Shown here: positions 20,040-28,994 of the stretch, piece by piece
Position numbering within the stretch: the first letter of the stretch is position 1
Layout: every line of letters begins with the position of its first letter
Assembly (NCBI GenBank): GCA_003427395.1
Contig: BFEA01000174.1
Span: 779,390-817,676, forward strand
Direction of reading: 5' to 3'
Source: Chara braunii
Lineage: Eukaryota > Streptophyta > Charophyceae > Charales > Characeae
DNA length: 38,287 nucleotides
Program-made: the position numbers and the translations under genes
The notes under the pieces: model-generated
Told to the model about the DNA's origin: nothing
Seen by the model: the letters and a program-made list of their open reading frames with translations, nothing else
The model's database searches: none

Positions 20040-22306
20040 TCAGAAAATTGCAGACTTTAAAGAATCGGAGCACTATTACCTATCATGCAGATGAACAGCA
20101 CAGGCGCGGATAGCCAAGATCAACTGGGGAACGCCATCACATCATTCAAAGAAGGGTCGGAGCAGAACTACCTAGTACGTGAGCGACAAGCACGGGTGTG
20201 AACAATACAATTCACAAGTGGACAGCCTCACAACACTCATGGATGAATCAGAACACAACTACCGAGTACATGAGTCGAAAGTACGAGTGTGAACAGCACA
20301 AATCACAAGTGAACAGCATTACAACACTCATAGGTGAATCGGAACACAACCACCCAGTACACGAGCAACCAGCATAAGAGAGGTCAGCACAAATCACAAA
20401 TGAACAGCATTACAAACTTCCAAGGTGAATCGGCACAGAACTACCTGGTACATGAGTGAAGGCATGAATGTGAACAACACAAACCAGCAGCGGATCATCA
20501 AGGTAAGTGTCGGGATATCTCCGCCTATCAACCAAGCACAAAAGACAAGTTTTATCAAGTCTACAGCCAATGTATGAGCAGCGGGGCATCAAGGTAAGTG
20601 TCGGGATACTACCGCCTACCAAACTAGTGCAAAACACAAGATTGAACAGTCCTACAACCAAGATTTGAATAGCGGAACATCAAGGTAAGTATCGGGATAT
20701 CACCGCCTACCTACCTANNNNNNNNNNNNNNNNNNNNNNNNNNNNNNNNNNNNNNNNNNNNNNNNNNNNNNNNNNNNNNNNNNNNNNACCAAGATTTGAA
20801 CAACGGAGCACCAAGGTAAGTATCGGGATATCACCGCCTACCCACCTAGTGCAAAACACAAGATTGAACAGTCCTACAACCAGGATTTGAACAGCGGAAC
20901 ATCAAGGTAAGTATCGGGATATCACCGCCTACCTACCTAGTGCGAAACACAAGATTGAACAGTCCTACAGCCAAAATTTGAATAGCGGAACATCAAGGTA
21001 AGTATCGGGATATCACCGCCTACCTATCTAGTGCAAAACACAAGATTGAACAGTCCTACAACCAAGATTTGAACAGCGGGACATCAAGGTAAGTATCGGG
21101 ATATCAACGCCTACCAACCTAGTGCAAAACACAAGATTGAACAGTCCTACAACCAAAATTTCAACAGCGGAACATCAAGGTAACTATCGGGATATCACCG
21201 CCTACCTACCTAGTGCAAAACACAAGATTGAACAGTCCGAACACAGGGGAAAAGGCAGCGGAGCATCCTAGGATGAATCGCAACACACATTTCTACCAAA
21301 TGAGACCAAGATGAGAGATTGATCAGGCCAAACAAAAAGGAAAGGGCAGCGGACCATCCTAGGATGAATCGCAACCCACATTACTACCAAATGAGACCAA
21401 GATGAGAGATTGAACAGGCCAAACACAAGGGAAAAGGCAGTGGAGCATCCTAGGATGAATCGCAATACATATCATCACCAAATGAGACCAGAAAGAGGGA
21501 TTGATCAGGCCAAACACAAAGGAAAGGGCAGCAGATCATCCTAGGATGAATCGCAACACACATTATTACTAAGATGAGAGATTGAACAAGCCAAACACAA
21601 GGGAAAGGGCAGCGGAGCATCCTAGGATGAATTGCAACACATACCATCACCAAATGAGACCAGAAAAAGGGACTGAGCAGGCCAAACACAAGGGAAAAGG
21701 CAGCGGAGCATCCTAGGATGCATCGCAACACACATTACTACCAAATGAGACCAAGATGAGAGATTGAACAGACCAAACACAAGGGAAGGGGCCGCGGAGC
21801 ATCCTAGGATGAATCACAACACACATTATTACCAAATGAGACCAAGATGAGAGATTGAACAGGCCAAACACAAGGGAAAGGGCAGCGGAGCATCCTAGGA
21901 TGAATCGCAACACGTACCATCACCAAATGAAACCAGAAAGAGGGATTAAACAGGCCAAACACAAGGGAAAAGGCAACGGAGCATCCTAGGATGAATCACA
22001 ACACACATTACTACCAAATGAGGCCAAGATGAGAGATTGGGCAGGCCAAACACAAAGGAAGGGGCAGCGGAGCATCCTAGGATGAATCGCAACACACATT
22101 ACTACTAAATGAGACCAAGATGAGAGATTGAATAGGCCAAACACAAGGGAAAAGGCAGCGGAGCATCCTAGGATGAATTGCAACACACATTACTACCAAA
22201 TGAGACCAAAATGAGAGATTGGGCAGGCCAAACACAAGGGAAAGTGCAGCGGAGCATCCTAGGATGAATCGCAACACATACCATCACCAAATGAGACCAG
22301 AATGAG
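20040..22306. repeat. 91-bp satellite array, about 25 copies in three subfamilies
   Basis: Landmarks step by 91 bp almost without exception. Subfamily 1 (20,065-20,430) carries GAATCGGAACACAACTACC. Subfamily 2 (20,501-21,178) carries AGGTAAGTATCGGGATATC. Subfamily 3 (21,271-22,262) carries GCATCCTAGGATGAATCG. The subfamilies align with each other around GCGGARCATC. The first junction is 78 bp (a 13-bp loss), and one unit is 81 bp (21,544 to 21,625, a 10-bp loss). ORFs of 66 codons on the minus strand follow the repeat and are not genes. Confidence 0.95.
20718..20787. other. Assembly gap of 70 N inside the satellite
   Basis: The run of N interrupts the 91-bp array. Landmarks on either side (20,683 and 20,814) are 131 bp apart, which is not a multiple of 91, so the printed gap size does not fit the repeat register. 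Confidence 0.98.
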
Positions 22307-22466
22307 GGAGAGAGAGAGAGAGGGAGAGAAATAAGAAGAGGAAGAAGACGGAAAAGGAGGAGGAGAAGGAGGAGAAGAAGAGGAAAGAGGAGGAAGAGGG
22401 AGGGGAAAAGGAAAAAGGAGAAGTAGTAGAAGAAGAAGAAGAAGAAGAAGAAGAAGAAGAAGGAAT
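22300..22466. repeat. Purine-rich tract ending in (GAA)n
   Basis: About 165 bases are almost entirely A and G, moving from (GA)n through mixed GGA/GAA to a run of GAA triplets at 22,429-22,463. Such mirror-like purine tracts can form triplex DNA. It directly abuts the satellite. Confidence 0.95.
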
Positions 22467-22830
22467 TTCTTTCCTCCACTCACCCCCATTTATGCCCTTG
22501 GTGATGGACTCTCAATCCTGGTGCTCCCTCCCTGGCTATGGCTTCCACCTTCCCCAAGCTCCTCTCCTCCCTTCTTTTCACTTCCCCCAGGCTATGGTAG
22601 GCTCTTCTTACCTTGGCTAAGGAGTCCTCCCCTCTAGAAGGGCTAATGGGACTCCTTCCAACCTCTCCCTCTCTCCCACAGCCTGAGGCTATGACGGACT
22701 ACCTTCCTCACTACTATCGAACCTCTAGAGCCTCCTCCTTTAACCTATCACCATATCCATGCTCTAGACACGCGCTCATCTGGACAGCATGGGCTCTCCT
22801 CATGTAAGTGTGAGAGTGGCGGACTGAACC
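22467..22830. other. Pyrimidine-rich DNA with one long inverted repeat
   Basis: No gene is seen. AAGGAGTCC (22,619-22,627) pairs with GGACTCCTT (22,649-22,657) over a 21-base loop. Confidence 0.6.
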
Positions 22831-24215
22831 TTCAGCTTTTGTAGGCTGAAACAGGTGCACCGCCCAGCCCATAGGCCTTCCTCTGCGCCTCAAGGTGGGT
22901 CGGGGTACCTCCAAGGTAAATTTTCACCACTAGGCCCTTCCGGAGGTACCTGGGCCTCGTTTTGGCCAGGTACATGCAGTCCGAGTGGTTGGTACCAACT
23001 CGGACTACCCCTTGGCCTCTTCTCTTCTTCAAAAATGCTGTCTCATAGGGCCCCCAAGCCCAAGGTGCAGCCTTTTTTGAAAATTGAAGGCCTAGAGGCC
23101 TTTTCCTTGCCCTTTTTCCGATCTAGGCCTCTTTTGAGTAGACCGGCCTATTTTCCCATGTGGCGGCACATTTTCAGTCTTCGATCTGGCTAAGATCCAC
23201 GGTCTACAATATTTCGAGCTACCCCCAAGTGGTTCTTGCTTCAATTTTGGACCTCTAAGTCCATTTTCTCAATTTCTAATGCATTTGGCTCTCTTCTAGG
23301 GCCAAATGCACAAATTTGTCTTTTTCCCTCTTTTGTTTATTTCCTTTTTGGGCTGCCACCTCATTCCGGAACTAGTCGTTTTGTGGTGCCCCACAAAAAA
23401 CGGCTAGTTCTCCTCCACCATATGGTTCACAAAAAAAACGGCCAACTAATTTTTGCATTTTCTCTCATTTTCTTTTCTTTAATTCATATTTTGTGGAGAT
23501 ATGGCCCCAAGGGCCATATCTGTGCAATCCGGATTGCCCTCCTTGAATCTAGGAGGGATGAGGTTATCATACGGACCTGCCAGTCCCTACAGCAGCAGTC
23601 CCAACAGGCCGGCACATTTCCCTTCACTCATGTATCCACTTTTGTCTTCTTCTCCCTCCTTTTTCTTCCCTTCTTCGCTCCTTTTTCTTTTATTCCTGTT
23701 GTGACAAGTGTCAACCAGCTGTGCAGCCTTTCTCTAGGCTTTAGAACCCCACCCAGGGCCAGATTCTCAACAGTCCCTGGGCCGTTTTACTTTGGTTTGC
23801 AATAGTGGCACCCCCATGCTCCTAGAGAGCTTCATTTTGCCTCCGTTATTTTCGATTTTGGGCCCCCTTGCTCCGATTTTCCTCGGACAACCATTTTCTC
23901 ATGTGGAGCCCCTCGGGGCTCTATTTTCTCAGGCCTAGATAGTCCGTGGTATCTCGGACTGTCGGGCAAGCCCCCCTACCACCATTATTCCTCCGTGCCT
24001 TCCTCCCGTGGCCCTCCCACTCGGTTCCGCTGGCGCTTGCACTAGTAGTGCTAATATCTCTCACCGTCTAGATCCTTGATCTCGACGGCGCCGCCCCCTA
24101 ATGCTGTTGTATATTTTTCTTTGCTTGGCCCAAGGCTCCCTTCGGAACACCCAGGGTCCCCGCCACTTTCTCCGCACTAGTTCCATTTTCTTGTCCCGCC
24201 GGTAGTCCCGCCGGT
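22831..24215. repeat. Hairpin-dense region, left part and copy 1 of a duplication
   Basis: Stems seen, in order: TTCAGC/GCTGAA (22,831-22,850); GGTACCTCC/GGAGGTACC (22,904-22,950); GTACCTGG/CCAGGTAC (22,946-22,973); AGTCCGAGT/ACTCGGACT (22,978-23,006); AAGGCC/GGCCTT (23,087-23,102); TGCATTTGGC/GCCAAATGCA extended to 13 bp (23,280-23,310); an 18-bp stem with a 2-base bulge (23,369-23,410); GATATGGCCC/GGGCCATATC (23,498-23,520); GCAATCCGGATTGC (23,524-23,537); CCCTCCT/AGGAGGG (23,537-23,557); CCCAGGG/CCCTGGG (23,752-23,781); GAGCCCC/GGGGCTC (23,906-23,921); a 9-bp stem at 23,938-23,963; GCACTA/TAGTGC (24,039-24,051); CCGTC and AGATC with GATCT and GACGG (24,064-24,088). Spacers are T- and C-rich. 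No gene is supported. Confidence 0.8.
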
Positions 24216-24955
24216 GTGCATCCCGTTTTTTCGACTTTTATTATTTGGATCCACTTTGGTCCCCTACAACATCCCGGATGGCGCCACATTTTATTTTTGT
24301 GGTCCCCTTGTCCTCGGCGATCCCAACATCCCTCCTTTGCGTCCGATTTTTCCTGGTCGTGAGATCTCATCTCACGGTCGCCGTTTACCGTCCCCGTTTG
24401 CCCCATGTCGAAATCTCCCTCTTTCTAGCCCATTGGCCTTGCCGTAGCTTATTTCCCCTTAGCCTAGGCATCTTCATGCAGTCCGTTGTAATTTGGATTG
24501 CAGTAGGGGTCAATTCTCTAGCCCCACTCCCTCACAACTAGCCCTTTACTTGAAAGAAGACAAACGTCCATCTCCCGGATGCATCCGGACTTGATTTTGG
24601 CTACGGATGCTCCTAAGACGTGTTTCACCACCCCCATGCAATCCGTTATTTTTCAGTTGTATAGAGCCTTGATTTTCTTTGATTTTCTCTGCAAAAATCA
24701 AGGAAATTCAAGGTCCTTTGCAAGCTCCATATTCCAGGATCAATCTGGTCACGGATGCATTTCTCCAAGTGGCCGTTTTTGGCTGTTAGTGCCCTTTTAT
24801 CTTTTCCTCTCTCCTTTTTTTTCTCCTTCTTTGTCTTTTCTTTTCTTTTCCCTTCATTTGTGGACAGTAGGGACCTGCCAGTCCCTACTTGCTGCAGTCC
24901 CAACTGACGGCCAACTCACTCACTCCCTCTCACCCATTTTGTCTTATTGTCCCTC

Positions 24956-24990
<35 letters not shown>

Positions 24991-25500
24991 TTTTTGTCAA
25001 TTAGCCGTTAAGGCCCTTTTCTAGGCCCTCCCTCTTAGTTTTGACCCTTCCTTTTCTCTTGGTGCAGTCCGTTGTAAGTAGGAGTGCAGTCTTGGTTCTC
25101 TCATGCCCATGGGAGCTCCCTTTTACTCCCGTTTTCCCCCCATAGTGGGCTCCCCTACTTCGATTTACCCCGGGGCCTTATTTTCCCATGGGCTTTTTTT
25201 TTACTCAATTTTCTTGGGGGAGGCTGGTCCGAGATTTTTCGGATTGCTCCCATGTCTCCTATTTCAAGTTTCCTCACTTTTGTTTTTTCCTTTCAGCCTC
25301 CCCGTTTGCTCCCACTAGTGCCCATACTAGTGGAGCTAATATTCTTTGGCCGTCAAGATCCTCCATCTTGGCGGTGCGCCTTGCTTTAATTATTGCACCT
25401 CACGTCCCTCCTTGCTTTTTCTCTCAGGACGTCACGAGTCCCCGCCACTTGTCCCACGCTAGTCCTTCGTATTTGATCTGTCGTGGACCGCCGACTTTTG
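24216..25500. repeat. Hairpin-dense region, right part and copy 2 of the duplication
   Basis: Stems seen: CATCC/GGATG (24,270-24,280); CGTGAGAT/ATCTCACG (24,358-24,376); TGCAGTCC/GGATTGCA (24,477-24,502); the 14-bp palindrome at 24,575-24,588; a 20-bp stem with one T-T mismatch and a 7-base loop (24,667-24,713); AGTAGGGAC/GTCCCTACT (24,866-24,889); GGGAGCTCCC (25,111-25,120); a stem at 25,226-25,245; GCTC and CACTAGT with ACTAGTG and GAGC (25,308-25,336); and a 10-bp stem at 25,350-25,374. Matches to copy 1 lie ~1,282-1,298 bp to the left, e.g. GGACCTGCCAGTCCCTAC at 23,573 and 24,871, and GTCCCCGCCACT at 24,156 and 25,438. Confidence 0.8.
24957..24995. repeat. Poly-T tract
   Basis: Some 33 T are interrupted once by G. 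This could be the reversed poly-A of an old retrotransposed copy, but no body is recognised. Confidence 0.95.
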
Positions 25501-25504
25501 TTCC

Positions 25505-25722
25505 GCCGGTGGTCCCCTACACCTAGTCCCGTCGGCGGTCCCCGACACTTAGTCCCGTCGGTGGTCCCCGACACTTTAGCCCCGTCGGCGGTTCCCGACA
25601 CACTCTCGTCGGTGGTCCCCGACACTTAGCCCCGTCGGCGGTCCCCGACACTTAGTCCCGTCGGTGGTCCCCGACACTTGGTCCCGTCGGTGCTTCCCGA
25701 CACTTAGTCCTGTCGACCCTCA
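25505..25722. repeat. 26-bp hairpin minisatellite, eight copies
   Basis: GTCGG occurs at 25,531, 25,557, 25,584, 25,608, 25,634, 25,660 and 25,686, then GTCGA at 25,712: steps of 26 bp with one 27 and one 24. Each unit is GTCGG, a loop such as CGGTCC, then CCGAC, so the array is a row of 5-bp stem-loops. A related CCGCCGGT pair at 24,190-24,220 may be its precursor. Confidence 0.92.
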
Positions 25723-25754
25723 GGCTGGCCCCTTCCACGCCCGAGCCTTCGCAC

Positions 25755-26480
25755 TCATTTTCCTGTCGCTGCTAGCTCTTTCCTGCGGTTCCCAACCCGG
25801 GACGACGTTGCTCTCGCCAGCTTAATCCTTTGCTCTTTTCTCTTCCCGTTCCTCCCTATTCTCGATTTCTCTATCGTGCACAAATTGGCTCTATACAAGC
25901 TTTTGAGTGATGGGAAGTCATTCGGGACCCACCGGTCCCGACAACGGTCCCCTATACGCAGGTAGTAGTTTCTGCGAGCTTCCTGCGTCTGGAACAAACT
26001 CCTTTGACTTTACCCAGACCAAATCACCTATGGCGAATTGCGAAGGTCATCGGTGCTTGTTGGCTTGTTCTACCATCTGATGTTGGGCCTTAAAGCATCA
26101 GTACACCACATATCAGCCCCCGGGTGTCAGCATGAAACCCCCACCACTTCGGAGGCCGCAGATTTTGTTTTTCAACGACGGAACTAGCTGTCTTTCTTGT
26201 ACTGGATAGCAAATTCCTTCGTATCCGGCGGCAATCTCTGAATTTGATCTGGACTCGGGCAGTCAATTGGGCGTCGGGGCTGACAACCCTTGTGCAATTC
26301 ATTCGGTGTGCGTGCAGAAGACAGGTGCACCAAATTGTTATACGCAGACTGCACTTTGGGAAAATGCTTGTCCCAATCGATCTGGTCGGGTCTATCTATG
26401 TACATGCGAAGCACTTGCTGGAGCAACTTAATCATTTGTTCCCTCTGGCCATTTGTTTCCGGATGTCTACTAGATGACAT
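25755..26480 (-). pseudogene. Integrase C-terminal part (second element)
   Basis: The frame 26480-26184 reads SSSRHPETNGQREQMIKLL, with the catalytic Glu in its usual place, then YIDRPDQIDWDKHFPKVQSA, YNNLVH and ARTPNELHKG. After its stop, other frames carry FAIGDLVWVKSKEF and SQKLLPAYRGPLSGP, the SH3-like C-terminal part, with an in-frame TGA before it. A Lys/Arg-rich ORF at 25997-25755 overlaps this part in another frame and is probably a shadow. Confidence 0.85.
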
Positions 26481-26524
26481 GGTTAATTTTGTTCCTTAAA
26501 CTTTCATTAGTTGTTGTCAGTGCT

Positions 26525-26645
26525 CACCGGTGGCCAGAATCCTTGAACCAATGATTAAAGAACTCGCGGTGGCCAGAATCCTTGAACCAATGATTATCGT
26601 CAGTGGGTGGCCAGAATCCTTGAACCAATGATTAAAGAACTCGCG
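26525..26645. repeat. Triplicated 27-bp segment inside the integrase
   Basis: GTGGCCAGAATCCTTGAACC with CAATGATT occurs three times (about 26,530, 26,569 and 26,608). Two copies are followed by AAAGAACTCGCG and one by ATCGTCAGTGG. On the minus strand each reads NHWFKDSGH. The expansion separates the first catalytic Asp region from the rest of the integrase core. Confidence 0.9.
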
Positions 26646-26689
26646 GTCTTCGCCTCAGCGGGCAGCGGAATAGAAACAACAAATTTACT

Positions 26690-26947
26690 AAATCTATCTA
26701 CTACTACCATTACTTGACTCTTCCCGTTTCTGCCTTTGTATCCATAAAGTCAATGGACATGGAGTCACCAGGACGGGACAGGTAGCGGTCTCAACAATCC
26801 AAAGGGGGTCTGCGTCGAACTCCTGTTCCACTGGCATACTTGGCAACCTTGGATGTAGGTGATGCAATCATATTGCATGTCGACCCAAGTGTAGGAGGAG
26901 ATTAGCATGTCTTCCTCCAACCGAAATGGCCCTCCGTTTCGTGGCAT
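26690..26947 (-). pseudogene. Integrase zinc-binding and N-terminal core part (second element)
   Basis: The frame 26947-26765 gives WVDMQYDCITYIQGCQVCQ, with the CQVC pair of the HHCC domain, and the standard bridge GLLRPLPVPSW. The core then follows in broken frames (MVVVDRFSKFV with stops). The second catalytic Asp (DNGxxF type) is not found; the triplicated segment lies where it should be. Confidence 0.8.
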
Positions 26948-27110
26948 TCCCCTAAGATAAGACTTTTGGCAGTTTCATTATTCGGGACACAGAGCCTGTC
27001 AAACCTGTCAATGTTTTCAAACAGCAATCCGTCAGTCATTCTATCTTTGGGACTTCATGTGGTGCAGTCTGTACCCTCTTAATCAGCTCGCTGTAAACGG
27101 GATCGTCAGC

Positions 27111-27485
27111 TTACGCAACTTTAATCCGTTGCTGCAATTTGGTACCTGCATCTAGGTAAGTCACTATAGCACTGAAAAAGTCTACACTTCTACTCAACGC
27201 CTCAGCGACAACATTGTATTTGCCTTTGACTGGTTTCAGCTCAAAGTCAAATTGGTCTATCTCCCCAGCCCGCCTAGTCAACTTGGTTGTCATTTGGGCC
27301 TGGGTTTTCAACCAGCGTGGGGTCTCGTGATCAAACAAACTTTAAAGTTTCTTCCTAGAAGGTAATGTCGCAAATGACTCAAGGCCTCGCTTAGAGCACA
27401 TAGCTCTCCCTCATACGTCGAGGCATCAACCTTCTCACTAGGTAATCTACACGACATGAACTCTACTGGCCTATACCCCTCCCGT
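27111..27485 (-). pseudogene. RNase H domain (second element)
   Basis: About 27,480-27,345 reads RPVEFMSCRLPSEKVDASTY, ELCALSEALSHLRHYLLGRN and FKVCLITRP, where the usual TDH is ITR, so that acidic residue is lost. After a frame change the 27338-27111 frame reads RWLKTQAQMTTKL, FDFELKPVKGKYN and VVAEALSRSVD, where the catalytic Asp of VADALSR is Glu. The enzyme would not be expected to work. Confidence 0.85.
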
Positions 27486-27489
27486 CATT

Positions 27490-27660
27490 CTGTTGGAGTC
27501 GACTAGTTTACTAACTACCGGCTCGTCTAGCTTCTTTACCTTCATGTCGAGGTGCATCTTTTGCAACCCTCTTCAGCTAATGTAGCTACGAGTAGATCCA
27601 CTATCAACTAACGTGCCTAATAGCTCTCTACTAATCTCTACATGACCTATTATTAGTTGC
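27490..27660 (-). pseudogene. Protease active-site fragment (second element)
   Basis: The minus strand reads ALLGTLVDSGSTRSYIS followed by a stop at the position of an expected Leu or Gln. LVDSGST is a standard retropepsin motif and is intact here. The sequence downstream (MHLDMKVKKLDEPVVSKLVD) is interrupted where it meets the RNase H, so the second half of the protease and all of RT are missing. Confidence 0.75.
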
Positions 27661-27934
27661 CCTTTGCTCCTCTTCTTCATTTCAGCCTAAGTGTGGCCAC
27701 GAGTGATCAACTCATCATTGATGCCTGCAAGGGAACCACCCAAAGAGACCCTAGCACAAGCGGTCTCTGGACAACTAACTGGGTGGGGGCCTACATCAAT
27801 CTCTGCCATGGGGGCCTTCAAATTGGAGGGTGCCTTCCCAATGCGCGCTTCTATATGCCTGTCTATGTCTTAAGGCCCAGCAGGAGCAACCACGACTCCT
27901 ACTGGCTGTTGCCTTTTGGGTAGCGGTAGTCAGG

Positions 27935-28940
27935 GCAAAAACAAACAATGTGGTTGGGGTCACCACACTTCAAACACTGATTGGCGTTAAGTCGTTGTTG
28001 CCACAACGAGCGTTCAATCATTTCCTTCCACGGTTCATCTTCAGCAACTCCTAGATATGCGGGCCATGGTCTGCGCCCTCTACCTCTTCCACCTGTGGAA
28101 GAGTACTACATCCACCTTGCGGGAACCATTACTCCACCTCTTCCTTAGCCTCCTCTTCCTCCTTGTCGCCCTCCCTCGTGGGCTGTAATAGCCGAATAGT
28201 CCCCTACCCGGGCCGGTCGGTTGTTGTCCTAGTCTTCTAATCCGTAATCTATGTTTTCGTAGTGTAGAGGCTCAACTCCACCCTCCTCGAACGTGAGTAA
28301 AAGACTGTCCTTTCCCTCGATGCTACCAGATATAGTCGTGTTCTTCCACTGACCTCCTTTTTGCAGATCCTTTCACTAGTGGCAGTAATTAGCCTATTCT
28401 AGGAAACCGGCCTGGTCTACGGGCATCTTACTAAACTTCTTGTAAGTCATGCCTTCCTCTTTAGTATTGGGGTATAGATTCGTCCTAAGGGGATCAAGGA
28501 TGGCTTTGGCGAAGCTATTCAAGATCTGAGTGGGGGTTAGACCGTGATTGGGACATTGTAAGAGTTCATCCATTGTGGCTTTCAACGCAACAACACTCTC
28601 CCATTTCCGGTCGCCTATGTTAAGAATCCAAGACTCAGTGCGTAGGGTTAGGTTCTTGTCTTCGAACCTCTCTTTTAGGGCTCTCATGAAGTCTTCTATA
28701 TGGGTTCGCTGGGAGTAGTCTACCATCGAAGAGCAACCTGCCTCCTTCACCAAAGATATGGCGAAGTTGGCGGCATCCCCACCAAGGCATGAGCTTGCCA
28801 TCAGCACACGGTCCCAATATGAAATCAACTATGCATACAAGTATGTCCCCATGTGCACCTCCCACTGATAAAAAATCTCTTCTCTCTTCCCAATATACAT
28901 CCAGGGAAGCTTCACCTTCATCGGATCGACTCACGACATG
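27935..28940 (-). pseudogene. Gag with CCHC knuckle (second element)
   Basis: The frame 28828-28394 reads a retrotransposon capsid-like sequence (AANFAISLVKEAGCS, FMRALKERFEDKN, NSFAKAILDPLRTNLYP). The frame before it, about 28,930-28,830, gives IFYQWEVHMGTYLYA with one stop. The zinc knuckle CLKCGDPNHIVCFC, a perfect C-X2-C-X4-H-X4-C, is at 27,935-27,976. Between 27,980 and 28,390 the frame is lost, as expected for a decayed linker. Confidence 0.85.
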
Positions 28941-28994
28941 CATGCCAAAGGTCTGGGCAAACCCTAGTGGAAAGAGAAAACGGAGTATGCGCAT

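Larger units (their letters stand above)
25755..28940 (-). mobile_element. Second Ty3/gypsy remnant, lacking reverse transcriptase
   Basis: Read on the minus strand it has gag, a CCHC knuckle, a protease active site, RNase H and integrase, all with stops and frame changes. Between the protease motif (about 27,600) and the RNase H (about 27,480) there is no RT at all, so roughly a kilobase is missing. It belongs to a different lineage from the left-hand element: its integrase (HPETNGQ, AYNNLVH, NELHKG) and RNase H (RHYLLGRNFKV) are of the widespread plant-like type. LTRs were not identified. Confidence 0.88.

Noticed and set aside
20040-22306. CRISPR-like array
   Set aside because: The whole 91-bp unit is repeated with no unique spacers, and the context is eukaryotic.
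23236-23805. 189-codon plus-strand ORF
   Set aside because: Its Phe/Ser/Pro-rich peptide reflects T- and C-rich DNA full of hairpins; no domain.
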